Positions 42,284-50,491 of a stretch of 64,000 nucleotides of DNA are shown here, in pieces. Location: assembly GCA_910585435.1 (NCBI GenBank), contig CAJUEJ010000022.1, forward strand, positions 6,254 through 70,253, in the 5' to 3' direction. Below the pieces are notes generated by a model. That model worked only from the letters and a program-made list of their open reading frames with translations, did no database searches and was not told the DNA's origin. Source of the DNA: an uncultured Hungatella sp. (GTDB lineage: Bacteria; Bacillota; Clostridia; Lachnospirales; Lachnospiraceae). The position numbers and the translations under genes are program-made. The stretch's first letter is position 1. Each line of letters opens with the position of its first letter.

Positions 42284-43807
42284 GTGGACAGAGCAGAGCC
42301 TATAAAGAAAAATTTAAAATTTGCCATGGCCGGAGAGCTTCTCTTGGCTGCGGTTAAATTTTTGTCTCGCCGGGTATTTATTGTCCTGATGGGAAGGGAA
42401 TATCTGGGGCTTAACGGGCTTTTTATGGATGTGCTTTCTGTTCTTTCTCTGGCGGAGCTGGGATTTGGCGTCTCTGTCACCTACAGTCTCTACCGTCCTG
42501 TGGCCCGGGGGGACAAGGAGATGATTAAATCCCTGATTCGTCTTTACCGCAGGGTTTACCGGGGGGTGGGCCTGGTGGTTTTCGGATTGGGTTTGTGCCT
42601 GACCCCTTTTCTGGGTTTTTTTGTGAAGGAGATGCCAGGAGATATTCCCCATATTCCCTTTTTCTATGTACTGAACCTGGTAAATACCAGCATATCCTAT
42701 TTTTTTTCTTATAAATCCACCCTCCTGTTTGTGTATCAAAAGAAATACATAGAGACCGGGATCCGGGCCGCCGTGTCGCCGGCTGCTGCCGGGGCACAGA
42801 TGGTGGTGCTGTATCTGACCAGGAATTACCTGCTTTATCTGTACCTTGCCATAGCAGCTACGGTGGTACAGAATCTTGCCGTCACGGTGAAGGCAAACCG
42901 GATGTTTCCTTACCTGCGGGAGAAGGATATCCGTCCCCTGCCTGGGGAGGTATTAAAAGAAATCGGCCGCAACGTAAGGGCCATGATGCTTCACCGGATC
43001 GGGGCCGTGGCTGTTTTTAATACGGATAATCTGCTGATCTCCCGGTTTGCAGGGCTGGCGGCGGCAGGGCTGTACTCCAACTATATGATGATTCGGGGAT
43101 TTCTGAACATTGTAGTCAATGCGGTGTTTGACGCCATCACGCCTGCCCTGGGGAATCTGACTGCCACGGAGACAGAGGAAGGCAAGAGAAAGGCATTCCG
43201 CTGCCTGTTGTTTTTCTCCGCATGGCTTTTTGGGTGGATGAGCATCTGCCTGTTTTGTCTTTACGATCCTTTTATCAACATATGGCTTGGGGAAGGGTAT
43301 CTGCTGTCCAAACCGGCGGTGTTTTTGATCGTCTTGAATTTCTATGTAAACGGCATGCGCAATCCGGTGAACAATACCAAAGGTGTTCTGGGGCTTTTCT
43401 GGGATGACCGGTATAAGTCCATTGCCGAGGCGGTTTGTAATCTGGTGGTCTCCGTGGCGCTGGCCCGGAGACTGGGGATTGAGGGCGTTGTGGCCGGAAC
43501 CCTTCTCAGCACCCTGGCTTTCCCGTTCTGGTGTGAGCCTTTTGTCCTTTGCCGCCGGGGACTGCATATGCCTGTGGGCCCCTATTTTGTAAGGTATGGG
43601 ATGCATCTGACAGTTGCTGCGGCTGCCGGGATACCAACATGGATTCTGTGTGGTCTGACAGGCGGCGGCGCTGCCGGCTTTCTATTGAAAATTTTCATCT
43701 GTGCTGTGATTCCCAATCTGATTTTTTTGTGCTTATACTGGCGGACTAAGGAGTTTGTATTTTTTAAAGACGGGGTGAAACGTATGGTACAGGGTGGCGG
43801 GCAGTGA
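42284..43807 (+). CDS. Polysaccharide flippase (Wzx/RfbX-like)
   Basis: 507 residues with 12-14 hydrophobic segments. The N-terminal region (FLSRRVFIVLMGREYLGLNGLFMDVL) and the central FNTDNLLISRFAGLAAAGLYSNYMMI fit the polysaccharide-specific MATE/MOP flippases. It translocates undecaprenyl-linked repeats outward. GTG start, with GGGGTGA of the preceding stop region acting as ribosome site. Last gene of the polysaccharide locus; a palindromic element follows 33 bp later. Confidence 0.92.
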   Translation: MDRAEPIKKNLKFAMAGELLLAAVKFLSRRVFIVLMGREYLGLNGLFMDVLSVLSLAELGFGVSVTYSLYRPVARGDKEMIKSLIRLYRRVYRGVGLVVFGLGLCLTPFLGFFVKEMPGDIPHIPFFYVLNLVNTSISYFFSYKSTLLFVYQKKYIETGIRAAVSPAAAGAQMVVLYLTRNYLLYLYLAIAATVVQNLAVTVKANRMFPYLREKDIRPLPGEVLKEIGRNVRAMMLHRIGAVAVFNTDNLLISRFAGLAAAGLYSNYMMIRGFLNIVVNAVFDAITPALGNLTATETEEGKRKAFRCLLFFSAWLFGWMSICLFCLYDPFINIWLGEGYLLSKPAVFLIVLNFYVNGMRNPVNNTKGVLGLFWDDRYKSIAEAVCNLVVSVALARRLGIEGVVAGTLLSTLAFPFWCEPFVLCRRGLHMPVGPYFVRYGMHLTVAAAAGIPTWILCGLTGGGAAGFLLKIFICAVIPNLIFLCLYWRTKEFVFFKDGVKRMVQGGGQ

Positions 43808-43840
43808 ACGAAAATTTTACAATTTTATAAACGCAATAGA

Positions 43841-44005
43841 AGAGCGGTCTCGGAAACTCCCTTGCACCCATCTTTGCGGCTGATTTTCCGCCAGAAGCAC
43901 CCAAATTTAATCAACGTACGTTCCACGTACGCCTCTTAAATTTGTGCACTTCTGACAAAAAATCATCTCACAAATCTGGGTACAAAGAGTTTCCGAGACC
44001 GCTCT
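43841..44005. repeat. 165-bp long imperfect palindrome (MITE-like or hairpin RNA)
   Basis: Perfect 19-bp terminal inverted repeats (AGAGCGGTCTCGGAAACTC and its complement) are followed by arms complementary over nearly the whole element with small mismatches, closing at an ACGTACG-containing apex near 43914-43932. TAGA flanks it on both sides (43837-43840 and 44005-44008), a possible target duplication. No open frame inside. As RNA it would fold into one rod of about 70-80 bp. Confidence 0.8.
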
Positions 44006-44024
44006 AGAAATAAGAGGGAGGACG

Positions 44025-44033
44025 TGGTATAAT
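44025..44033 (+). promoter_or_regulatory. Extended -10 promoter
   Basis: TGGTATAAT (TGn-TATAAT) with no clear -35 box, about 20 bp after the palindrome and 42 bp before the small gene at 44075. The -35 region coincides with the palindrome's right edge. Confidence 0.55.
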
Positions 44034-44074
44034 AAATAGATATAAGAGAAGCTGTGCAAAAGGAGGTAAATGAT

Positions 44075-44242
44075 ATGCCATCAAATGAAAAAGAATATAA
44101 CGGTATTTTATTTGATCAGCTGTCGATCTTAGAGCGAATCGAGGCTGTGACAGACGATGAAAAAGCGTTAAAGCAAATAGCAGTGGAGCGGCGGCAGATT
44201 GAGAGAAAGCTATATCAGAAACCGCTTCTTGTAAGTGAATAA
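44075..44242 (+). CDS. Small charged protein of unknown function
   Basis: 55 residues, strongly charged and helical (ILFDQLSILERIEAVTDDEK, then QIAVERRQIERKLYQKPL). AGGAGG 8 nt before ATG 44075 and an extended -10 promoter make translation likely. No cysteines, signal or membrane helix. No family recognised. Monocistronic: promoter just upstream, terminator just downstream. Confidence 0.72.
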   Translation: MPSNEKEYNGILFDQLSILERIEAVTDDEKALKQIAVERRQIERKLYQKPLLVSE

Positions 44243-44254
44243 GCCTGTGTGTCA

Positions 44255-44300
44255 AAAAAACAGCTGCATCGTGATACGAAAATGATGGCAGCTGTTTTTT
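44255..44300. terminator. Bidirectional terminator
   Basis: AAAAAACAGCTGC (44255-44267) pairs with GCAGCTGTTTTTT (44288-44300). A-tract and T-tract on opposite sides let it end both the small gene and the convergent hybrid kinase gene. Confidence 0.88.
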
Positions 44301-44319
44301 AACGATTTTTTAATATTGT

Positions 44320-47300
44320 TTATGCCAAAACCTGATTCAGGGTCTCAAACAGCTTCTCAATGTCTATAGGCTTGGCGATATGTCCGTTCATGCCGCACCG
44401 CAGGGCTTCCTGCCTGTCTTCCTCAAAGGCGTTGGCAGTCATGGCCAGAATCGGAACGGATGCCAGCTCCTTATTCTCCAGGTTCCGGATGATCCTGGTG
44501 GCCTCATAGCCGCCCATGACAGGCATCTGGATATCCATAAGCACCAGCCTGTAATATCCAGGCTCAGAGTTTTTCAGCATGTCTACAGCCAGCTGCCCGT
44601 TGCTTGCGATTTCTGTGGAGAATCCCGCCTCGTTCAGGATAGCAGCTGCGATCTCCTGATTCAGTTCATTGTCCTCTGCCAGCAGAATACGGCCTGTATG
44701 GAGAACCGTGCTTTTCTGGTCAGCGTCAGAGTCAGTGGTTTCTTCTGCATTTACGATAGAATACAGGCAGCTGCGAAGCTCGGACAAGAACAGAGGCTTG
44801 CTGCAAAAGGCAGTCACACCGGCATCCCTGGCTTCCTCTTCGATATCAGACCAGTCATAGGCTGTCAGGATGATAATGGGAACATCTTTGCCTGTCTCTT
44901 TGCGGATCCTCCGGGCAACCTCCACGCCGTTCATGTCAGGTATCAGCCAGTCAATGATATAGACATGGTAATTGTTGTTGCGGGTCACGGCCTGACGGGT
45001 ACGCAGAACCGCCTCTTTTCCGGACAAGGTCCACTCTGCCTGCATGCCGATCTGCTGGAGCATATAGGAGACGCTGTCACAGGTGTTGAAATCATCGTCT
45101 ACGATAAGGGCCCGGCAGTTTTCCAGTTCCGGAATTACCTGAGATTCCTTGGACTCGGCGTGGAGGCGGAAGGGGAATGAGACGATAAACTCCGTTCCCA
45201 CACCCTGCTTGCTTTTTATTTCGATGGAACCGTTCATCATATCCACAATATTCTTGGTGATAGCCATCCCAAGTCCGGTTCCCTGGATCCCGCTGATGGT
45301 AGAATTCCTTTCCCGCTCAAAGGGTTCAAATATGTGGGACACGAATTCCTCGCTCATACCAATACCTGTATCTATAATATGGAACTCATAGTTGGCATAA
45401 TCCGCGGAATAAGTCTTTTTTTCTGTGATACGCAGAGTCACCGTACCGCCTGCGCTGGTATACTTGATGGAATTGCTCAGGATATTCAGGAGAACCTGGT
45501 TTAGCCTGAGTCTGTCGCAGTAAATTTCCTCATCCAGCACATCCACTACATCCATAAACAGTTCCAGCTGCTTGGCATGGACATCTGCCTGTATAATGCT
45601 GTGGAGCCCGTGTAAAATATCCGGCAGGAGGCATAGCTCCTCATCCAGATGAATCTTTCCGCTTTCAATACGGCTCATATCCAGAATATCATTGATCAGG
45701 CTGAGAAGATGATTCCCTGATGTGGTAATCTTCTTTAAGTATTCTTCCACCAGCTCTTTATGATCAATATGAGTCATAGCCAGGGAGGTGAAGCCTACGA
45801 TGGCATTCATGGGCGTGCGGATGTCATGGGACATATTGGACAGGAACACGCTTTTGGCCTTGTTGGCCCGTTCTGCCTGCATAAGTGCGTCCTGAAGCAG
45901 ACTCCGCTTCTCCATCTCCCTGCGGGTCTCCTCGTCCACGCTGCGGAACCCAAGGACAATCCCTCTGCGGGTCTTCCAGGTGCCGGCCCGGACAACCTTC
46001 ATCTGATAGTACTTTATCTCACCGTTGATAAGGGCCCGGTAATTTACATAGTATATCTTCTTTTCCGACAGCTCCTGTAGAAGAGTGTCGTGAGAGGAAG
46101 CCTTGCGAAGCATCTCCTGATCCTCGGGATGGACGAATTTCTGTATGTAAAGCTCCATGCTGTCTTTATATAGAAGTTCTTCCGTGAAGACAGAATGGAA
46201 TATGGTATTGTCATTTTCATCCAGGCGGAGAGGAAAGCCTTTGCCTGTATCCAGCTCAAAAAAGCAGGCCAGATTGTAGTCAATGCTCAGGGCATGAACC
46301 AGCTCTCTCTGATGGCGCTCGTTCTCCGCCCGCTCCTTCTTCTCCTGAAGTTTCTGGGCGGTGCAGTCCAGAAGAAAACGCTGATAGAACAGGATTCCAT
46401 TCTCCTGGACCAGCTTGACATTGCCCATGATATGCAGCTCTTCACCGTTTTTGTGGCGGATACGGTATTCCATGCTCACGCTGTCCCCGGCTTTTTTCAG
46501 CGATGTGATACATTCACGCAGCCGCTCCTGGTCCTCTGGTACAACAGAATCAGCTACCATATTAAAGCCGTCCGCTAACATTTCTTCCTTGGAGTCATAT
46601 CCCAGAATCTTAAGGGCAGCCCGGTTTATGCTGAGAAGGGAGGAGCCGTCCAGGGTATGGCACATGACACCGCAGTCCATGGTGGTGAAAATCATCTCCA
46701 GGGTATGGTTCTTCTCTATGATCTCCTGCTCGTAGGCCCGTTCCTGGGTCACGTCGATGGCTACGCCTACGGTACCCATAACGCTGCCGTCCAGATCATA
46801 CAGGGGGGATTTGTAGGTGGTTAAAAGCTTGACACCTTCTCCTGTCTGGACGGTTTCCTCGGACACGCAGGTTTCTCTTTTGCGCATAACTTCAAGCTCT
46901 GACTCTATACAGGCAGGGTCATCGTGCTCAACATCCCAGATGAAGGCATGGCCTTTTCCCTCCACGATATGCTTCGGCTTGTTTACCGTGTGGCAGAAGC
47001 TGTCATTGACTTTTTCGTGAATTCCATTCTTATCCTTGTACCACACAAGATTAGGGATGCTGTTGATGGTGGACTCGAGAAAATGGCTGGTCTGCCAGTA
47101 ATCCTTGCTCATCTTACATACCTTTTGCCAGCGCAGGAAACGAAAACGGATTTCCTCCCCGGACATAGGCGTGATCCAGATATCCTGAATGGAAGAGAAG
47201 CTGTCAGATAACAATCCTGCCTGCTCTTTGGAGGCAAGTAAGATGCATTCTGTCTCTTCACGTTTATTTTTTAACAGTACCTCAAGAGCTTTCGGGGCAT

Positions 47301-47475
47301 CCCTGTCCGGCAGGTCAATCAGGATGACATCTGCTTTTTTTATCAAAGCCGGATCCGGCGTGCTGCTCTCCCAAAATTCATGAGTAAAATGCTGGAACGG
47401 AGGCATAGCCTTTATAATTTCAAAGGAATTGCCCGGATGTCCGATTAAATAAAAATTAAGATGACACTGATACAT
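44320..47475 (-). CDS. PAS-rich hybrid histidine kinase with two receiver domains
   Basis: 1051 residues, no membrane helix, so cytoplasmic. Order: receiver-like N-terminus (1-115, KKADVILIDLPD), three PAS/PAC regions (about 130-248, 255-378, 395-520), HisKA with FLSNMSHDIRTPMNAIVGF (His550), HATPase with NILSNSIKYTSAGG, DTGIGMSEE and QGTGLGMAI, receiver 1 (Asp842 in IIDWLIPDMNG) and receiver 2 (Asp981 in LVLMDIQMPVMGG). No HPt domain is attached, so a separate phosphotransfer protein or pseudo-relay is needed. AGGAGGAG precedes the start. Transcribed alone from a consensus promoter. Confidence 0.95.
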   Translation of the reverse strand: MYQCHLNFYLIGHPGNSFEIIKAMPPFQHFTHEFWESSTPDPALIKKADVILIDLPDRDAPKALEVLLKNKREETECILLASKEQAGLLSDSFSSIQDIWITPMSGEEIRFRFLRWQKVCKMSKDYWQTSHFLESTINSIPNLVWYKDKNGIHEKVNDSFCHTVNKPKHIVEGKGHAFIWDVEHDDPACIESELEVMRKRETCVSEETVQTGEGVKLLTTYKSPLYDLDGSVMGTVGVAIDVTQERAYEQEIIEKNHTLEMIFTTMDCGVMCHTLDGSSLLSINRAALKILGYDSKEEMLADGFNMVADSVVPEDQERLRECITSLKKAGDSVSMEYRIRHKNGEELHIMGNVKLVQENGILFYQRFLLDCTAQKLQEKKERAENERHQRELVHALSIDYNLACFFELDTGKGFPLRLDENDNTIFHSVFTEELLYKDSMELYIQKFVHPEDQEMLRKASSHDTLLQELSEKKIYYVNYRALINGEIKYYQMKVVRAGTWKTRRGIVLGFRSVDEETRREMEKRSLLQDALMQAERANKAKSVFLSNMSHDIRTPMNAIVGFTSLAMTHIDHKELVEEYLKKITTSGNHLLSLINDILDMSRIESGKIHLDEELCLLPDILHGLHSIIQADVHAKQLELFMDVVDVLDEEIYCDRLRLNQVLLNILSNSIKYTSAGGTVTLRITEKKTYSADYANYEFHIIDTGIGMSEEFVSHIFEPFERERNSTISGIQGTGLGMAITKNIVDMMNGSIEIKSKQGVGTEFIVSFPFRLHAESKESQVIPELENCRALIVDDDFNTCDSVSYMLQQIGMQAEWTLSGKEAVLRTRQAVTRNNNYHVYIIDWLIPDMNGVEVARRIRKETGKDVPIIILTAYDWSDIEEEARDAGVTAFCSKPLFLSELRSCLYSIVNAEETTDSDADQKSTVLHTGRILLAEDNELNQEIAAAILNEAGFSTEIASNGQLAVDMLKNSEPGYYRLVLMDIQMPVMGGYEATRIIRNLENKELASVPILAMTANAFEEDRQEALRCGMNGHIAKPIDIEKLFETLNQVLA

Positions 47476-47555
47476 TTCTTCTCCTCCTGCATATTACAAA
47501 AGATTCGAAATCATATATAAAAAGGGATAATTTCATTTGGTTAGCAATATATACT

Positions 47556-47584
47556 ATTCTATCAACCAAGCAGCTTTCTGTCAA
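47556..47584 (-). promoter_or_regulatory. Promoter of the hybrid kinase gene
   Basis: Minus strand TTGACA (47579-47584), 17-bp spacer, TAGAAT (47556-47561), about 80 bp before the start codon. Confidence 0.72.
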
Positions 47585-47696
47585 CATTTCTCTGGTTTTA
47601 GAGGGGAGGAAAAACAACTTTATGAATAGAATCCCCTTTATGGACATATACTGGTAATATATGGACAAGAATGAAAGAAACAGGAGGCATGAGACA

Positions 47697-47960
47697 ATGG
47701 AACAACTGGAAAAACATAGAAGGCCCAGGAGAACGAAGCGGGAAAAGCTGGAGGAGGAGCTGGTACGGACAGAGGAGACCATAGAGCAGTATACGGCAGC
47801 CCTGGCAGATATGCAGGAGAAAAAGCAGATGCTGCTGGAGGAGATTGAAAATGAACAGATCCGGGAAGTGACTAAGATCCTGAAAGAAAAGAAGCTTTCT
47901 GTGGGACAGCTGAGAGAGCTGTTAAAAGACGAGGCAGAGGCAGCGGTGCAGGGGGCCTGA
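47697..47960 (+). CDS. Small coiled-coil protein of unknown function
   Basis: 87 residues from ATG 47697 (AGGAGG 9 nt upstream); an earlier in-frame ATG at 47661 would include that ribosome site in the coding region. Basic N-terminus (EKHRRPRRTKREK) then a long Glu-rich coiled coil (LEEELVRTEETIEQYTAAL, LLEEIENEQIREV) and a short terminal helix. It resembles in style the small coiled-coil proteins carried by integrative elements (DUF4315 type), but no firm assignment is possible. Confidence 0.7.
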   Translation: MEQLEKHRRPRRTKREKLEEELVRTEETIEQYTAALADMQEKKQMLLEEIENEQIREVTKILKEKKLSVGQLRELLKDEAEAAVQGA

Positions 47961-48002
47961 TGCCAGAAGGTGAGGGCCAGGCAGGAAGAATCGCAGAGAT
48001 GA

Positions 48003-48040
48003 AAAAAGGAGGGTGTCAGAAAACGGCACGCTCCTTTTTC
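48003..48040. terminator. Bidirectional terminator
   Basis: AAAAAGGAG (48003-48011) pairs with CTCCTTTTT (48031-48039), between the coiled-coil gene and the convergent zinc-ribbon gene. Confidence 0.8.
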
Positions 48041-48052
48041 CATCGGAAGTAT

Positions 48053-48430
48053 TTAATCCCAATGACCGGTTTCCTGTACGGTTAATACTGCCTGGCGGCA
48101 CCGGGGGCAGGAAACAGACCGTTCATCCTCCACAATATCGGTTCTGCCTCCGCACTTGGGGCAAGGGGATATGTAGGATTGGCGGGGCTCGATTAAATCC
48201 AATACCGGAACCTCAAGAATATCCTGGCATTGCTGACACAGGGATGCACGGTAATTAAAGAGAAAGAGGGGATCCGGATCTTTCTGTGCATCTTCTCCAA
48301 TCTTTTTTCTGATATCAGGGGGGAAGGCCCCCAATACTCGTTTCAGAGTACTGTGTGCCCTGCCGTGTCCGACGGAGATTCTCCAGGTCTTATGGCAGGA
48401 AGGACATTTGAATTCTTTTATAATTCCCAT
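48053..48430 (-). CDS. Zinc-ribbon protein of unknown function
   Basis: 125 residues with four CxxC pairs: CPSC (N-terminus), CQQC (middle), CPKC and CPRC (C-terminal), enough for two zinc sites. The segment between the first and second pairs (STLKRVLGAFPPDIRKKIGED) is helical. No signal peptide. AGGGAGC precedes the start. It lies downstream of and co-directional with the flagellin-protease gene, 84 bp away, and could be read through from it. Function unknown. Confidence 0.75.
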   Translation of the reverse strand: MGIIKEFKCPSCHKTWRISVGHGRAHSTLKRVLGAFPPDIRKKIGEDAQKDPDPLFLFNYRASLCQQCQDILEVPVLDLIEPRQSYISPCPKCGGRTDIVEDERSVSCPRCRQAVLTVQETGHWD

Positions 48431-48514
48431 AGAAGCTCCCTTGTTTTATTCATTCCTATTTATACTGGTATAACTGACACAGATGGCTGCCTGGCAGAAC
48501 AGGCAGAAGGTATA

Positions 48515-50167
48515 TCAGCCAAGCAAGCTTAAGATGCTTTCAGGTATGCGGTTGGCCTGGGCAAGCATGCTCTGGCCGCTTTGCAGAATGATCTGATTGC
48601 GCACATGCTCTGTGACGGCTTCTGCCATATCCGTATCCCTTATGCGGGATTCGGCGGCAGACAGATTCTCCACCGTATTTTCCAGATTCGATAAAGTGTG
48701 TTCAAGACGGTTTTGCATGGCGCCATAGTGGCTTCGCATCTGGCTGACACGGTTGATGGCGGAATCGATGTCATCGACCGCGCTGTTGGCATCATCCAGA
48801 GTCAGGATGTTGGTATCTGTGATTCCCAGTCCCCGACTGTCGAGACGGAACAGATCGATGTCCACATTGTTGTTGTACCCGCCTACGCAGATGGTGATAT
48901 GGCCAGCAGCGCCGATGGACCATTTACCTATATAAAAGGGAGCGTCCTGTGTGACGGAATTGCCTATGACAGAGCTTCCGCCTGCATTTAAACCGGCCGG
49001 GGCGATCACAGAACCGGCCCCGCCCTTTGAAGCGACGGAAAGCTGGCGCACGAATGCAGTTAAATCGGAAGACGGATTATCAAATAATGCTTCCAGTGAG
49101 GCAGAATCAGTAATTTTCCCGCCGGTATGTTTTTTTAATGCATCATTTAGTGACATGTCTGTCAGAAGGTCGGCAAAAATTTTATCCATACCCTGGGCAA
49201 TATTCTGAGCAGAAACGGATCCGCCGCCGCTAGCCAGATACCCGATATAAGCAGATGCCAGATATCCATGGCCATAAGGACGGTCTTTCACATTAAAAGA
49301 CTTCAGGTAGCTGGTGATAGCAGCGTCCTGGGAGGAATCATTTTCATCTGTAAGCTGTCCTGCAATGGCTTCCAGCCTGGTATTCCAGCCTGTGGGGAAA
49401 CCGCCGCCTGCCAGCTGAGCCGTCCCTTCGGTGAACCATTCCGGAAATTTTTCATAACCGTCTCGTCCGAACATGCCGTCGGTCAGGGTATACTGCATCA
49501 CCGAATGCATCAGCTCATGAGCAATGGTAGATTTTAAAGCAGCGTTTAACGGGTGATTCTCCTGGATACATTCATCTGAATTGGGAATGTATTCTGTGGC
49601 AATCTTTTCTGCCAGATCCTCATAGCCGCTGCTGGAAGAAACCCTTCCGGTTTTTCCCGTGCTGCCTGCATAATTGACTTTTACTGTCTGGGTGGAAAGA
49701 TCCAGGGTACAGCCATAGAAGGCAGATAAAGTGATATCCCGCCTGGTTCCGCCATTGGTAAAGAGGGGAACGCCGCTGAAATTGGTGGAAGTACCGATAT
49801 GGGCGATCTCTTCTTTCAGCTGATCCATCTCGGAATTCATCATGGTACGCTGGGAATCGGTATACGTTCCGTTGGCTGCCTGTACGGACATCCCTTTCAT
49901 GCGGTTAAGCATAGCATGTACCTCTGTCAGGGCGCCTTCCACAGTCTGTATAAGGGAGAGACCGTCCTGTGTATTCCGTCTGGCCTGATTCATAATGGTA
50001 ATCTGTGCCCGCATCTCCTCAGAGACGGCCAGGCCTGCGGCATTATCTCCTGCGCGGTTGATCTTGTAGCCGGAGCTTAACTTTTCCAGTGTCTTGGACA
50101 TGGTCCTGTCTATAGTGGAAATATTCCTCTGGGCATTGACTGCGGCCATATTATGCTGAATCTTCAT
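48515..50167 (-). CDS. Flagellin with inserted zinc metalloprotease domain (flagellinolysin)
   Basis: 550 residues. Residues 1-140 are a classical flagellin N-terminal D0/D1 (MKIQHNMAAVNAQRN, LEKLSSGYKINRAGDNAAGLAVSE) and 455-550 the C-terminal D1/D0 (AAESRIRDTDMAEAVTEHVR, QANRIPESILSLLG). The usually variable middle carries a protease-like domain: HELMH (217-221) with catalytic Glu218, and WFTEGTAQLAGG with Glu247 as probable third zinc ligand, the gluzincin layout. This matches the flagellinolysin family described in Clostridium haemolyticum and other Firmicutes, where protease subunits polymerise into an enzymatic filament. No other flagellar gene is nearby. AGGAGGTG ribosome site; sigma-D-like promoter. 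Confidence 0.93.
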   Translation of the reverse strand: MKIQHNMAAVNAQRNISTIDRTMSKTLEKLSSGYKINRAGDNAAGLAVSEEMRAQITIMNQARRNTQDGLSLIQTVEGALTEVHAMLNRMKGMSVQAANGTYTDSQRTMMNSEMDQLKEEIAHIGTSTNFSGVPLFTNGGTRRDITLSAFYGCTLDLSTQTVKVNYAGSTGKTGRVSSSSGYEDLAEKIATEYIPNSDECIQENHPLNAALKSTIAHELMHSVMQYTLTDGMFGRDGYEKFPEWFTEGTAQLAGGGFPTGWNTRLEAIAGQLTDENDSSQDAAITSYLKSFNVKDRPYGHGYLASAYIGYLASGGGSVSAQNIAQGMDKIFADLLTDMSLNDALKKHTGGKITDSASLEALFDNPSSDLTAFVRQLSVASKGGAGSVIAPAGLNAGGSSVIGNSVTQDAPFYIGKWSIGAAGHITICVGGYNNNVDIDLFRLDSRGLGITDTNILTLDDANSAVDDIDSAINRVSQMRSHYGAMQNRLEHTLSNLENTVENLSAAESRIRDTDMAEAVTEHVRNQIILQSGQSMLAQANRIPESILSLLG

Positions 50168-50237
50168 ACATCAACACCTCCTGAAATGATATACAAATGT
50201 GTGTATGAATAAGGTTCAGCTGCCCTGAAACAATTAA

Positions 50238-50280
50238 CAAAAAAGCAAGCTTTACCTCCCTTTGACAGGGGGGCGTTGCT
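50238..50280 (-). promoter_or_regulatory. Structured leader with terminator-like hairpin ahead of the flagellin gene
   Basis: On the minus strand AGCAA (50276-50280) pairs with TTGCT (50244-50248) around an inner C-rich/GGGAGG helix, and a run of T follows. This is inside the predicted leader of the flagellin mRNA, so it could attenuate or protect the transcript. It matches no riboswitch class I know. Confidence 0.45.
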
Positions 50281-50304
50281 CGCCTATCCATTCACTTACT
50301 TTAT

Positions 50305-50331
50305 ATATCGCCTTATTTTATTTTTTCTTAA
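50305..50331 (-). promoter_or_regulatory. Sigma-D (sigma-28)-type flagellar promoter
   Basis: Minus strand CTTAA (50327-50331), about 15-16 bp spacer, GCGATAT (50305-50311). This is close to the Firmicutes sigma-D consensus TAAA-N15-GCCGATAT, as expected for a late flagellar gene. Leader of about 130 nt to the start codon. Confidence 0.6.
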
Positions 50332-50491
50332 GGAAATCGAAAGAAAAATTTCAATACAGTGACAAGATGAATTTGTGAGAAAATAGCACAATCATTGGAA
50401 ATACTTGCGTTTTTTTAAAAACTATGCAACAATACATGTAACTGGACACGAAATTGGTCTGACATAAATACTAGAAGGAGGTAATTCGGCT

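Noticed and set aside
50195..50331. c-di-GMP riboswitch in the flagellin leader
   Set aside because: The leader has hairpins but none of the conserved GEMM-I or GEMM-II core motifs.
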